Source: Roseomonas sp.
GTDB lineage: Bacteria > Pseudomonadota > Alphaproteobacteria > Acetobacterales > Acetobacteraceae
Assembly (NCBI GenBank): GCA_031180725.1
Contig: JAPSLO010000002.1
Coordinates: forward strand, 496,001 to 560,000
Direction of reading: 5' to 3'
DNA: 64,000 nt
Positions 17,878 to 25,720 of the stretch are shown here, piece after piece. Numbering within the stretch: position 1 is the stretch's first letter; every line of letters begins with the position of its first letter. The position numbers were made by a program, and so were the translations under genes. The notes below the pieces were generated by a model. That model had not been told where the DNA came from and made no database searches. It was given only the letters and a program-made list of their open reading frames with translations.

Positions 17878-18735
17878 ATGAACGACCCGCGCCCCAAGCG
17901 CCCGGCCGAGCTTCCCGCGCCGTCGCGCCCGGCGCCGCAGGACAAGGAAGCGACGCCGCCGGGCTCGCACTGGCTGCACGGGCTGCATGCGGTCGCCGCC
18001 GCGCTGGCGAATCCGCGCCGCCGCGCCCGCCGCCTGCTGCTGACGGCGGAGGCCGAAGCCGAACTCGCCGCCCGCCTGCCCCGCCCCTGGCGCGTGCAGG
18101 CCGAAATCGTAGATCGCCAGCGCTTCCAGACCTTCCTGCCGGAGGATGCGGTCCATCAGGGCGCCGCCCTGCTGGTGGAGCCCCTGCCCCCGGTGCCGCT
18201 GGACAAGGCGATCGCCGGATCCGATGGCCCGGTGCTGCTGCTGGACCAGGTGACGGATCCGCGGAATGTCGGTGCCATCCTGCGCTCCGCCGCCGCTTTC
18301 GGCGCTGCCTGCGTGGTCATGCAGGACCGCAACGCCCCGCCAGAAACCGGCGCCCTGGCGCGTGCGGCCTCTGGCGCGCTGGAGGTCGTGCCGGTGGCGC
18401 GGGAGGTGAACCTCTCCCGCGCGATCGTCGCCTTGCAGAAGGCCGGCTTCTGGGTGCTGGGACTGGCCGGCGAGGCGGATCGCACCCTGGCCGAAGCCCT
18501 GCCCCGCGACCGCCGCGTGGCGCTGGTGCTGGGGGCCGAGGACGCCGGGCTGCGCCGCCTGCAGCGCGAAACCTGCGACGAGCTGGTGCGCCTGCCCATC
18601 GCGCCCGGCGTCGAGAGCCTGAATGTCGCCGCCGCCGCCGCCGTGGCGCTCTATGAAGTGGTCCGCGACCGCCCGCTGGCTGAAGCCGATGCGGAAGGGC
18701 CGGAGGACGACACCGAGGAGGACGCCGAGACATGA
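17878..18735 (+). CDS. rlmB: 23S rRNA (guanosine-2'-O-)-methyltransferase RlmB / TrmH (SpoU) family
   Basis: LLLDQVTDPRNVGAILRSAAAFGA...LVLGAEDAGLRRLQRETCDELVRLPIAPGVESLNVAAAAAVALYE, SpoU motifs; internal start ATG 17878 chosen. Confidence 0.88.
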   Translation: MNDPRPKRPAELPAPSRPAPQDKEATPPGSHWLHGLHAVAAALANPRRRARRLLLTAEAEAELAARLPRPWRVQAEIVDRQRFQTFLPEDAVHQGAALLVEPLPPVPLDKAIAGSDGPVLLLDQVTDPRNVGAILRSAAAFGAACVVMQDRNAPPETGALARAASGALEVVPVAREVNLSRAIVALQKAGFWVLGLAGEADRTLAEALPRDRRVALVLGAEDAGLRRLQRETCDELVRLPIAPGVESLNVAAAAAVALYEVVRDRPLAEADAEGPEDDTEEDAET

Positions 18736-19499
18736 CCAGCCCCGCCGCCGCTGCCATCCTGGCCGCCCGCCAGGCCCGCCGCTTCGTCATCCCGCTGGGC
18801 GCCGTGGCGCCGCGCGACGTCGCCGCAGGTTATGCCGTGCAGAAGGAGGTCGCGGCGGCGCTGGGCGCCATCCCGCCCGCCGGCTTCAAGATCGGCGCCA
18901 CCACGAAGCAGATGCAGGCCTATCTCGGCCTGACCGGCCCGGCCGGCGGCTTCGTGCCGGCCGCCGGGCTGCAATCCAGCCCGGCCCGGTTTCGCTTCGC
19001 CGACCTCATCGCCCCCGGTGTGGAATGCGAGGTGGGGCTGCGCCTCGCCCGAGACCTGCCCGCCGGCCCCTGCACGCAGCAGGAAGCGGCGGCCGCCGTC
19101 GGCGAGGTCTTCGCCGCCATCGAGATCGTGGAGAAGCGCTACCACGACCTGACGGAACTGGGCACGCCGACACTGATCGCCGACCAGGTCTTCCACCGTG
19201 CCGGTGTGCTGGGCGCACCGGCCGCCGGCTGGCAGAACGCCGATCTCGGCGCCATCCGCGGCCGGATCACAGTGGATGGCGCGCTGCGCGGCGAGGGCGC
19301 AGGGGCCGACCTTCTGGGTCATCCTTTCGCGGCACTGGCCTGGCTCGCGGCCTCGCCCTGCGCGGCGGTGTTTGGCGGGCTGAAGGCGGGCCAAGTGGTG
19401 TTCCTCGGCTCCGTCACGCCGCCCATCTGGCTCGATGGCCCCTGCCAGGTGACGGTGGAATTCGACCTGCTGGGACGGGCCGAGGCGAAGTTCGGCTAA
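18732..19499 (+). CDS. 2-keto-4-pentenoate hydratase / fumarylacetoacetase-fold protein
   Basis: 255 aa; GFKIGATTKQMQAYLGL...GVECEVGLRLARDLPAG...VEVFAAIEIVEKRY; 4-bp overlap with rlmB. Confidence 0.75.
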   Translation: MTSPAAAAILAARQARRFVIPLGAVAPRDVAAGYAVQKEVAAALGAIPPAGFKIGATTKQMQAYLGLTGPAGGFVPAAGLQSSPARFRFADLIAPGVECEVGLRLARDLPAGPCTQQEAAAAVGEVFAAIEIVEKRYHDLTELGTPTLIADQVFHRAGVLGAPAAGWQNADLGAIRGRITVDGALRGEGAGADLLGHPFAALAWLAASPCAAVFGGLKAGQVVFLGSVTPPIWLDGPCQVTVEFDLLGRAEAKFG

Positions 19500-19631
19500 G
19501 TCGGGCGCGATCGGCGCCGGCCCCTCGCGCCCGGCTTCACGCTTCGGCAACGCCTTCCCTGCAGGATGCGCGGACCGCGGCCTTGGGCCCGGCATCTCCG
19601 CCAGAATGGCGCCCCATCGAGCCGGAGCGCC

Positions 19632-19859
19632 ATGCGAATCGCCCAGTGGAACAGCCTGCCCGAGGATCTGCAGCTCGTCCTCTCCCGAGAGGCGCTGCGC
19701 CGTGCGGCGGAAACCCTCGCTGAACATGCGGAGCTGCTCGCCGAGGAGATGGAGCGCGGTACCCTGACCGATCGTGGCGGGCCCGACGCCCTACGGCTGT
19801 TCGCCGCCGTCGTGCGCGCGACGAACGAAGAGACGCTCGGCCCCGTCGGCCACGCGTGA
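19632..19859 (+). CDS. Small hypothetical protein
   Basis: 75 aa MRIAQWNSLPEDLQLVLSREALRRAAETLAEHAELLAEEMERG...; 3' end overlaps the convergent membrane protein ORF. Confidence 0.55.
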   Translation: MRIAQWNSLPEDLQLVLSREALRRAAETLAEHAELLAEEMERGTLTDRGGPDALRLFAAVVRATNEETLGPVGHA

Positions 19860-21446
19860 GCCCTCCGCGGCACCGGCCCGAGTGTACACCGTGGCGGAGA
19901 AGCCGCGCCGGGTATCGCGCCAGGGCGTGGCCTGGGTAGCCCAATCCGGAACATCGGCCAACGCCTCGCGCGCGGCGTCCGCCTGGCGAGCGCCATCGCG
20001 ATCGGTGATGGCCAGCAGGACGGCGCGGTCATAATCCGCAAGCAGGGCAGGCAGGCGCGGCAGCGTGTCCGGCCGCAGCACAAACAGCGGCTGGCTGCGC
20101 GGCGCTTCCGCCAGCACCGCGCCGACGATCCCCACCCCGTCATTGCCGTTCGGCACCAGCAGCAGGGTGCCCGGGCCCAGATGTGGCGCCAGCGCCGTCA
20201 GCGCATCGCGATAGGCCTGGCGGGTGGCCGGGTGCAGTGCCATGCCGACAGCGCCGGCCGCCTGCACCGCCAACAGCAGGGCGAAAGCGCTCGGCGCCAG
20301 CCAAGGTGCCCGGCGCCGCCAGGCAGCCGCCGCGCCGGCCAGCAGCGCCGCGCCGAAGGGCGCGGCAAAGGCCAAGTAGCGCAGTTCCACCGGGGTGTTG
20401 CCGAAGGCGGCGCCAAGCAGCAGCAACCCGGCCGAGGGCGCGACGAAGCCACCCAGCCAGAGCCAGCGCGTCGGCCCGATGGCGCGCCAGCGCAACACGA
20501 CGGCCAGCGCCCCGAGCAGCAGCAGCGCCACCAGCCCCGCGCCCACCGCGATCCGCGCCGGCCCTTCGACATAGAGCGGTAGCCCGCCGAACAGGTTGGC
20601 GGCATTGAACTGCCCCAGCAGCTTCAGCGCGCCGGCCAGATTGAAGGCCTCGAACTGACCGGGGCGCGAATCGCGCTGGGCGAGAAAGAAGGAGAGATTG
20701 CCGCCCTGCACCAGCAGGAAGGCCAGGAGCCCGGCCGCCAGCAGCCTGACCCGGTCGCGCCAGGGCATAGGAGCAATCAGCAGCCAGCCCAACATGGCCG
20801 CCGCCGGGAAGGCCGCCAGATAGTTGGCGAAGGAAGCACCGCCCGCCGCCAGCCCGCCGAGTGCCGCCAGTCCCGCATGCCGCCGCTGCCAGGCACGAAT
20901 GACGATCCAGGCAGCCAGACCGAGAAGCAGATGCGCCAGCGCGAAGCCGCGGGCCACGCCGCCGGTATAGGCAAAGCCGTAGGCCAGCGCGGTTGCCAGC
21001 CCGGCCGCCACAGCCGGCAGCCCCGCCGCGGCTGCGGCCGCCATGAAGGCCGCCACGGCGCCGAGTGCCAGCACGACCGAAAGGAGGCGCAGCGCCTCTA
21101 CCGAAGTGAATCCCATCCAGCGCCAGGCGCCGGCCAGCCAGAAGTAAAGCGGCGGGTGGACATCCGTCTCCCGCAGGTTCCGGGCGATGGCGGCGGGACC
21201 GGCCGTGGCAGTCAGCACCGGCGCCACCTGGTCCGGCGTGAAGGGCGCATCCGGCCAGACCGGGCGCGGCACCGGCGAGGTGACCAGCCTTGTGTAAGTC
21301 TCGTCATATTCGGTGGAGCGCAACGCCGCCCCGCCGCCGATGGCCAGCAAGGCGACCAGCAGCACAATGACGAGGTCCCGGCGCGGCGCGCCTTCCCCAC
21401 GGGCCAGCAACATCTCCCGGCAGTCCCCCGAATAGTCCCGCGACAT
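19791..21446 (-). CDS. Multi-TM glycosyltransferase family 39-like membrane protein
   Basis: STEYDETYTRLVTSPV... early acidic loop followed by many TM segments typical of PMT/ArnT-like GT; start chosen at MSRDYSGD. Confidence 0.7.
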   Translation of the reverse strand: MSRDYSGDCREMLLARGEGAPRRDLVIVLLVALLAIGGGAALRSTEYDETYTRLVTSPVPRPVWPDAPFTPDQVAPVLTATAGPAAIARNLRETDVHPPLYFWLAGAWRWMGFTSVEALRLLSVVLALGAVAAFMAAAAAAGLPAVAAGLATALAYGFAYTGGVARGFALAHLLLGLAAWIVIRAWQRRHAGLAALGGLAAGGASFANYLAAFPAAAMLGWLLIAPMPWRDRVRLLAAGLLAFLLVQGGNLSFFLAQRDSRPGQFEAFNLAGALKLLGQFNAANLFGGLPLYVEGPARIAVGAGLVALLLLGALAVVLRWRAIGPTRWLWLGGFVAPSAGLLLLGAAFGNTPVELRYLAFAAPFGAALLAGAAAAWRRRAPWLAPSAFALLLAVQAAGAVGMALHPATRQAYRDALTALAPHLGPGTLLLVPNGNDGVGIVGAVLAEAPRSQPLFVLRPDTLPRLPALLADYDRAVLLAITDRDGARQADAAREALADVPDWATQATPWRDTRRGFSATVYTRAGAAEGSRVADGAERLFVRRAHDGGEQP

Positions 21447-21578
21447 GACGTCCGGCAGGCACGGGCGATCCCATCCAGCACCACATTTTTTTGCGAGGCC
21501 GCATTGGTGCGCGTTCGTGATGGCATCGCGCGACACCGTTGAGATGACGCGCCGGGCGCGGTAGGGATCGGGATATCC

Positions 21579-21650
21579 GCCGGGTTAGCACAGCGGTAGT
21601 GCAGCGGTTTTGTAAACCGAAGGTCGGGGGTTCGAATCCCTCACCCGGCA
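21579..21650 (+). tRNA. tRNA-Thr (TGT anticodon)
   Basis: GCCGGGTTAGCACAGCGGTAGTGCAGCGGTTTTGTAAACCGAAGGTCGGGGGTTCGAATCCCTCACCCGGCA; anticodon loop TTTGTAA. Confidence 0.92.
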
Positions 21651-22221
21651 GACCATGTCACCGACCCGTCTGCCGCGGCCTGCGACACCGGCGCCTCGGC
21701 AGTCCGCCTTCCTCTCCAGAGGACAATCCAGCCGACTCATAGCCGGACCCGGATCGCACCTGCACGAACCGGCCCGGTATCGATGAGCGCGACACAAGTC
21801 AGTGAGTGAGCGTCCGTCGAAAGTCCCTGCGCCCTCGTTTTGGATCGGTCTTTAAGTGCGACGGGCCCTTGCGAGTGATCCTCGCCTCCCTCTGACGTAG
21901 CACCCTTCCTGCCGACATAATTGAAGCCGGCTCACGGCCTGATGAGCTTCACACTTACTCTTCCGTTCCGAACTTCACGCGGAATTATATGCGCTTTGTA
22001 TCGTAAACGACCTATCGTCACGCCGCGACGAAATCGCAAATCAGTGAGCGCGGGAGTGAAACATCGGTCCGACACATAGAGGGCGAATACTTCCCTTAGA
22101 CCAGTAATGGCCACGCGCAATATGCGCGATACGGACATTTTGTCTTCCGAGACGCCAATCCACGCCCGGATCGGCGAGCGGCGACTTGCGTCTTAGAGCA
22201 ACCAGAACGGGAGAGATACGA

Positions 22222-24333
22222 ATGTCAGATGCAAAGACCTGCCTGCCCTGCGAGGACGACGCGCGCTACCCGATACACGGCGTCCGATCGAAGCGGAACG
22301 ACGCCGATCTGCTGTTCGGGCCGGAGGCGCTGATCGGGACAGAGGGCGAGGATACGAGCGGCGCCATCGGGGCGAGCGGCTTGGATGGTCTGGCGGGTCA
22401 AGCGGGCCAGGATCACCGGCCCGCCAACGCCGCAGGAGAAGGCCGCGGAAACGGCTCCAGGGGCGAGAGAGGCGGCCTGGGCGGTGACGGCGAAGACGCC
22501 ACCGGCGGTGATGGCGGGCCGGCCTTCGGCCTCCTCGTCAAGGGCGGCATCGAGATCCGCCGCAATGCCGATTCCATCACCTTCAGCGATGTCGTCGGTG
22601 GCGCCGGCGGCGATGGCACTGGCGGGAAAGGTGGCCAGGGTGGCGATGGCGGCGACGGCGGCGCCGGCGGCAGCGGCAATAACGGCGGCACGGCGACCGG
22701 CGACTTCGGCATCGGCGGCGGCAATGGCGGCCTCGGCGCCACCGGCGGTGACGGCGGCAATGGCGGCGAAGGCATTGGCGGAGCCGGCGGCGCGGCTTAT
22801 GGCCACAAGATCTGCGACGAGATCGACATCTACATCAACGGCGTCCACGGCGTTATCTCCCTCGGCGACGTCACCGGCGGCGCGGGTGGCGACGGCACGG
22901 GCGGGCGAGGCGGCCGCGGCGGCAATGGTGGCGACGGCGGCGACGGCGGCAACCTGAACTACGGCATCCCGGCCGGCCTTGTCCTGGCCGCAGACGTCTT
23001 CGGCGCCGGCGGCGGCTATGGCGGCGATGGCGGGCATGGCGGCTATGGCGGCCAGGGCGGCATCGGCCGGGGCGGCGACGGCGGCGACGCCTGGGGTCAC
23101 CTCGTCCACGGAGAGGTGCGCGTGGCCGGCAATCGCGGCCAGATCTACTTCGGCGACGTGACCGGTGGCGCCGGTGGCGATGGCTTCGGCGGGACCGGCG
23201 GCCGCGGCGGCAATGGCGGCCGGGGCGGCGACGGTGGCAATGACAATCTCGGCGTGGACGCCTACGGCCTGGTCGGTGAAGGCGATGCAACCCTCATCGG
23301 CGTTGGCGGTGGCAACGGCGGCGATGGCGGTAACAGCATGCGAGGCGGAGCGGGCGGCGACGGCTTCGGTGGCGCCGGCGGCGACGCGTATGGCCATGTC
23401 TTCCATGCCGAGGTGCTCATCGGCTGGAACAAGGGGTTGATCGACTTCGGCCAGATCCTCGGCGGCGCCGGCGGCAGCGGCTTCGGCGGACGCGGTGGGA
23501 ATGGCGGCACGGGCGGCAACGGTGGCAACGGCGGCGATGGGAATGACGGCATTGTCGCGTTCGGCACCGCGACCCCGGACGGCAACATCGAAGCCTATGG
23601 CGGCGGAAGTGGCGGTTTCGGTGGCAAGGGCCGTAGCGGCGGCGACGGCGGCGATGGCTACGGTGGCAACGGCGGCGATGCCTACGGGCACAGCTTCTTC
23701 GACGATGTCGTCATCACCGGCAACCACGGCGAAGTGCATTTCGGCGACGTGACCGGCGGCGCCGGGGGTAACGGCTATGGCGGCGTCGGCGGCGCTGGCG
23801 GCACCGGTGGCCGCGGCGGGGATGGCGGCGATGGCAATGTTGGCCTCGTCACCGGCACGGGCGGCGCGGACCTCTTCGCCTCCGCAACCGCGATCGCTGC
23901 CGCCGCGCGGGGGCAGCGCGGCGATCACGGGGACGGCGCGGCAGGTCTGGGCACCGGGCACACATTCCACCAGGGCTTCGACATCGAAGCCAACGGGGGC
24001 ACCATCCTGTTCGATGATGCCGTGCTCTCCATGTGCGTCGGCATCTACGACAACGGCGGCGACATCATCTTCGACGACGTCCTGAACTGGGGCGAGATCG
24101 ACATCTTCGGCAACACCGGCCTGGTGAGCTTCGATGTCGTGGATGACCGCGGCGACATCGACATCGAGCGCAACCACGGCGAGCTGCTGTTCGGTGACCT
24201 TCTGGGTGAGAGCGACGTCGACATCATCGACAACTACGGCGTGATCCGCTTCGCCGACGCCGCGGACGCCGCGCTGGTCGAAATCGTCAACAACTACGGG
24301 CAGATCTACTTCGGTGACGTACTCTGGGTCTGA
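22222..24333 (+). CDS. Large glycine-rich modular protein: beta-helix-like coils with (GGx)n insertions
   Basis: Reads MSDAKTCLPCEDDARYPIHG...; five ~91-99-aa modules each starting with a coil like xEVxIxxNxGxIxFGDVTGGAGG and carrying GGxGGxGGDGG runs, then six ~20-aa plain coils (GDIDIERNHGELLFGDLLGE etc.). Confidence 0.85.
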   Translation: MSDAKTCLPCEDDARYPIHGVRSKRNDADLLFGPEALIGTEGEDTSGAIGASGLDGLAGQAGQDHRPANAAGEGRGNGSRGERGGLGGDGEDATGGDGGPAFGLLVKGGIEIRRNADSITFSDVVGGAGGDGTGGKGGQGGDGGDGGAGGSGNNGGTATGDFGIGGGNGGLGATGGDGGNGGEGIGGAGGAAYGHKICDEIDIYINGVHGVISLGDVTGGAGGDGTGGRGGRGGNGGDGGDGGNLNYGIPAGLVLAADVFGAGGGYGGDGGHGGYGGQGGIGRGGDGGDAWGHLVHGEVRVAGNRGQIYFGDVTGGAGGDGFGGTGGRGGNGGRGGDGGNDNLGVDAYGLVGEGDATLIGVGGGNGGDGGNSMRGGAGGDGFGGAGGDAYGHVFHAEVLIGWNKGLIDFGQILGGAGGSGFGGRGGNGGTGGNGGNGGDGNDGIVAFGTATPDGNIEAYGGGSGGFGGKGRSGGDGGDGYGGNGGDAYGHSFFDDVVITGNHGEVHFGDVTGGAGGNGYGGVGGAGGTGGRGGDGGDGNVGLVTGTGGADLFASATAIAAAARGQRGDHGDGAAGLGTGHTFHQGFDIEANGGTILFDDAVLSMCVGIYDNGGDIIFDDVLNWGEIDIFGNTGLVSFDVVDDRGDIDIERNHGELLFGDLLGESDVDIIDNYGVIRFADAADAALVEIVNNYGQIYFGDVLWV
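22540..23967 (+). repeat. Five tandem ~270-300-bp coding modules (coil + Gly-rich insertion)
   Basis: Module starts at about 22540, 22812, 23107, 23404 and 23698; each ends in a (A)YGH or TGH-type motif before the next coil. Confidence 0.75.
23968..24330 (+). repeat. Six ~20-aa (60-bp) beta-helix-like coil repeats
   Basis: QGFDIEANGGTILFDD / CVGIYDNGGDIIFDDVLNW / GEIDIFGNTGLVSFDVVDDR / GDIDIERNHGELLFGDLLGE / SDVDIIDNYGVIRFADAADA / ALVEIVNNYGQIYFGDVLWV. Confidence 0.8.
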
Positions 24334-24363
24334 TCTGCCCTGAGCAGTTGCATCACCTTCGTG

Positions 24364-24399
24364 AACGGCCGGGGCGCACAGCCCCGGCCGTTTCTTTTT
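24364..24399 (+). terminator. Rho-independent terminator
   Basis: AACGGCCGGGGC GCACA GCCCCGGCCGTT TCTTTTTC: perfect 12-bp stem and T-tract, ~30 bp after the Gly-rich gene stop. Confidence 0.92.
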
Positions 24400-25023
24400 C
24401 GCCCAGCCAAAGAGTCTGATCCGCTAAGACACGCAATGGTTGTCTGTAAAGACACCTCCTCCACCCGATACCGACACGTCTGCGTGAAGCCTGCGGCACC
24501 CGGGGACGAATGCTTGACCGTGGACCGCCTCAGTCAATAAGCATTGTATACGACCGGAAAGAATGCGAAGACCCGCCTGAATGACCGAATGAATTCCGGC
24601 AGACTGATTCAACTATATCGCGAGCGGCATTGTTGCCGTCCGCCGGCAGCGCACCCGCTATCCAGGTCTTCTCGGCTTGGGCGCCAGAACTTCCTGCCGC
24701 TGTCGACGCGAAAAAAGGTGAGGAGGAGACTGTCATGTTGAACACGGCGCGGGACCCACCCCGCAGCGCCTGACATCCCCACGCGACGGATCTGCCGCCT
24801 GACGCGCCATACCGGTGACCCGCCGGCCAGAGCGCGAGTGATGACGCATGTCGTCATCGCCAGGCCTCCGCTCGCCAGACGAATGCGCGAGAAGCGCAAG
24901 TGATCGGCAGCCGGCCCGCAAGGGCTGATTGCCGCAGAGGTGTGGCGCGACTGCGCCGCACGATCGGGGGCAACCCCACCGCGCCCCGCGGCACGGGGCT
25001 TGGAGACTCCAAGGAAGATTGTG

Positions 25024-25311
25024 ATGAGCATTACTGAACTGACCCATGACGAAATTGACGCCGTGACCGGCGGCCTGCGCATCCGCATCGTCGGCGTTGG
25101 CGGCGGCAATGGCGGCAATGGCGGCAATGGCGGCAACGGCGGCCGCGGCGGTGACGGTGTCGGCGCAGTCGCAGGCAACACCGACGGCTTCAACCTCGGC
25201 CAAGTCAATGTTGCCAAGGGCTTCGGCAAGGGTGGCGACGGCGGTGCGGGCGGCGGCGGTGGCGCTGGCGGAGCCGGCGGCGACAACAACGACGGCATCG
25301 ACGTGTTCTGA
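25024..25311 (+). CDS. Glycine-rich peptide precursor 1 with double-glycine leader
   Basis: MSITELTHDEIDAVTGG | LRIRIVGVGGGNGGNGGNGGNGGRGGDG...GGAGGDNNDGIDVF; leader matches bacteriocin/microcin GG-type; RBS AAGGAAG upstream of ATG. Confidence 0.88.
   Translation: MSITELTHDEIDAVTGGLRIRIVGVGGGNGGNGGNGGNGGRGGDGVGAVAGNTDGFNLGQVNVAKGFGKGGDGGAGGGGGAGGAGGDNNDGIDVF
25100..25160 (+). repeat. 9-bp tandem repeats (GGCGGCAAT/C)n in precursor 1
   Basis: ggcggcaatggcggcaatggcggcaatggcggcaacggcggccgcggcggtgac; a similar tract occurs at about 25445-25500 in precursor 2. Confidence 0.85.
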
Positions 25312-25364
25312 CGGACTGTCCGGTGACCAAGCACCAGGACAGTGAACATTAGGGAGAGACGGAC

Positions 25365-25655
25365 ATGACCATCACCACTCTGACCGAACTCGAAATCGAC
25401 GCCGTGACCGGCGGCTGGGCGCGCATCCGCGTCGTCGGTGTAGGCGGCGGCAACGGCGGCAACGGCGGCAATGGCGGCAATGGCGGCCGCGGCGGTGACG
25501 GCTACGGTGCGATCGCCGGCAATTCCGGCGGCAAGAACGTGCTGCAGGCCAACTTCGCGGCCGGCGTTGGCGTCGGTGGCGACGGTGGCGCTGGCGGCCC
25601 GGGCGGCAACGGCGGCGCGGGCGGCAACGGCAACGACGGTATCGACATCGCCTGA
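25365..25655 (+). CDS. Glycine-rich peptide precursor 2 with double-glycine leader
   Basis: MTITTLTELEIDAVTGG | WARIRVVGVGGGNGGNGGNGGNGGRGGDG...GGAGGNGNDGIDIA; paralogue of precursor 1; RBS AGGGAGAG. Confidence 0.88.
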   Translation: MTITTLTELEIDAVTGGWARIRVVGVGGGNGGNGGNGGNGGRGGDGYGAIAGNSGGKNVLQANFAAGVGVGGDGGAGGPGGNGGAGGNGNDGIDIA

Positions 25656-25720
25656 GCCAGACGGCGGCGCGGCGGTTCCCCGCCGCGCCGTCACGCCTCG
25701 CCTAACCCGGAGCCAGCTCG

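Noticed and set aside
22225-24177. 650-aa Ala-rich ORF on - strand
   Set aside because: Mirror frame of the glycine-rich gene (GGC/GCC codons give Ala on the other strand); + strand has coherent repeats, RBS and terminator.
25024-25655. Microcin B17-like (azole) or lanthipeptide precursors
   Set aside because: Cores lack Cys and are poor in Ser/Thr, and no McbBCD, LanM or other modification enzymes are nearby.
22540-25660. Possible CRISPR array from the dense repeats
   Set aside because: Repeats are in-frame coding GGx units without uniform repeat/spacer structure; no cas genes in the window.
24609-25694. 361-aa ORF on - strand over the peptide precursors
   Set aside because: Antisense to two well-supported leader-bearing ORFs; Pro/Ala low-complexity.
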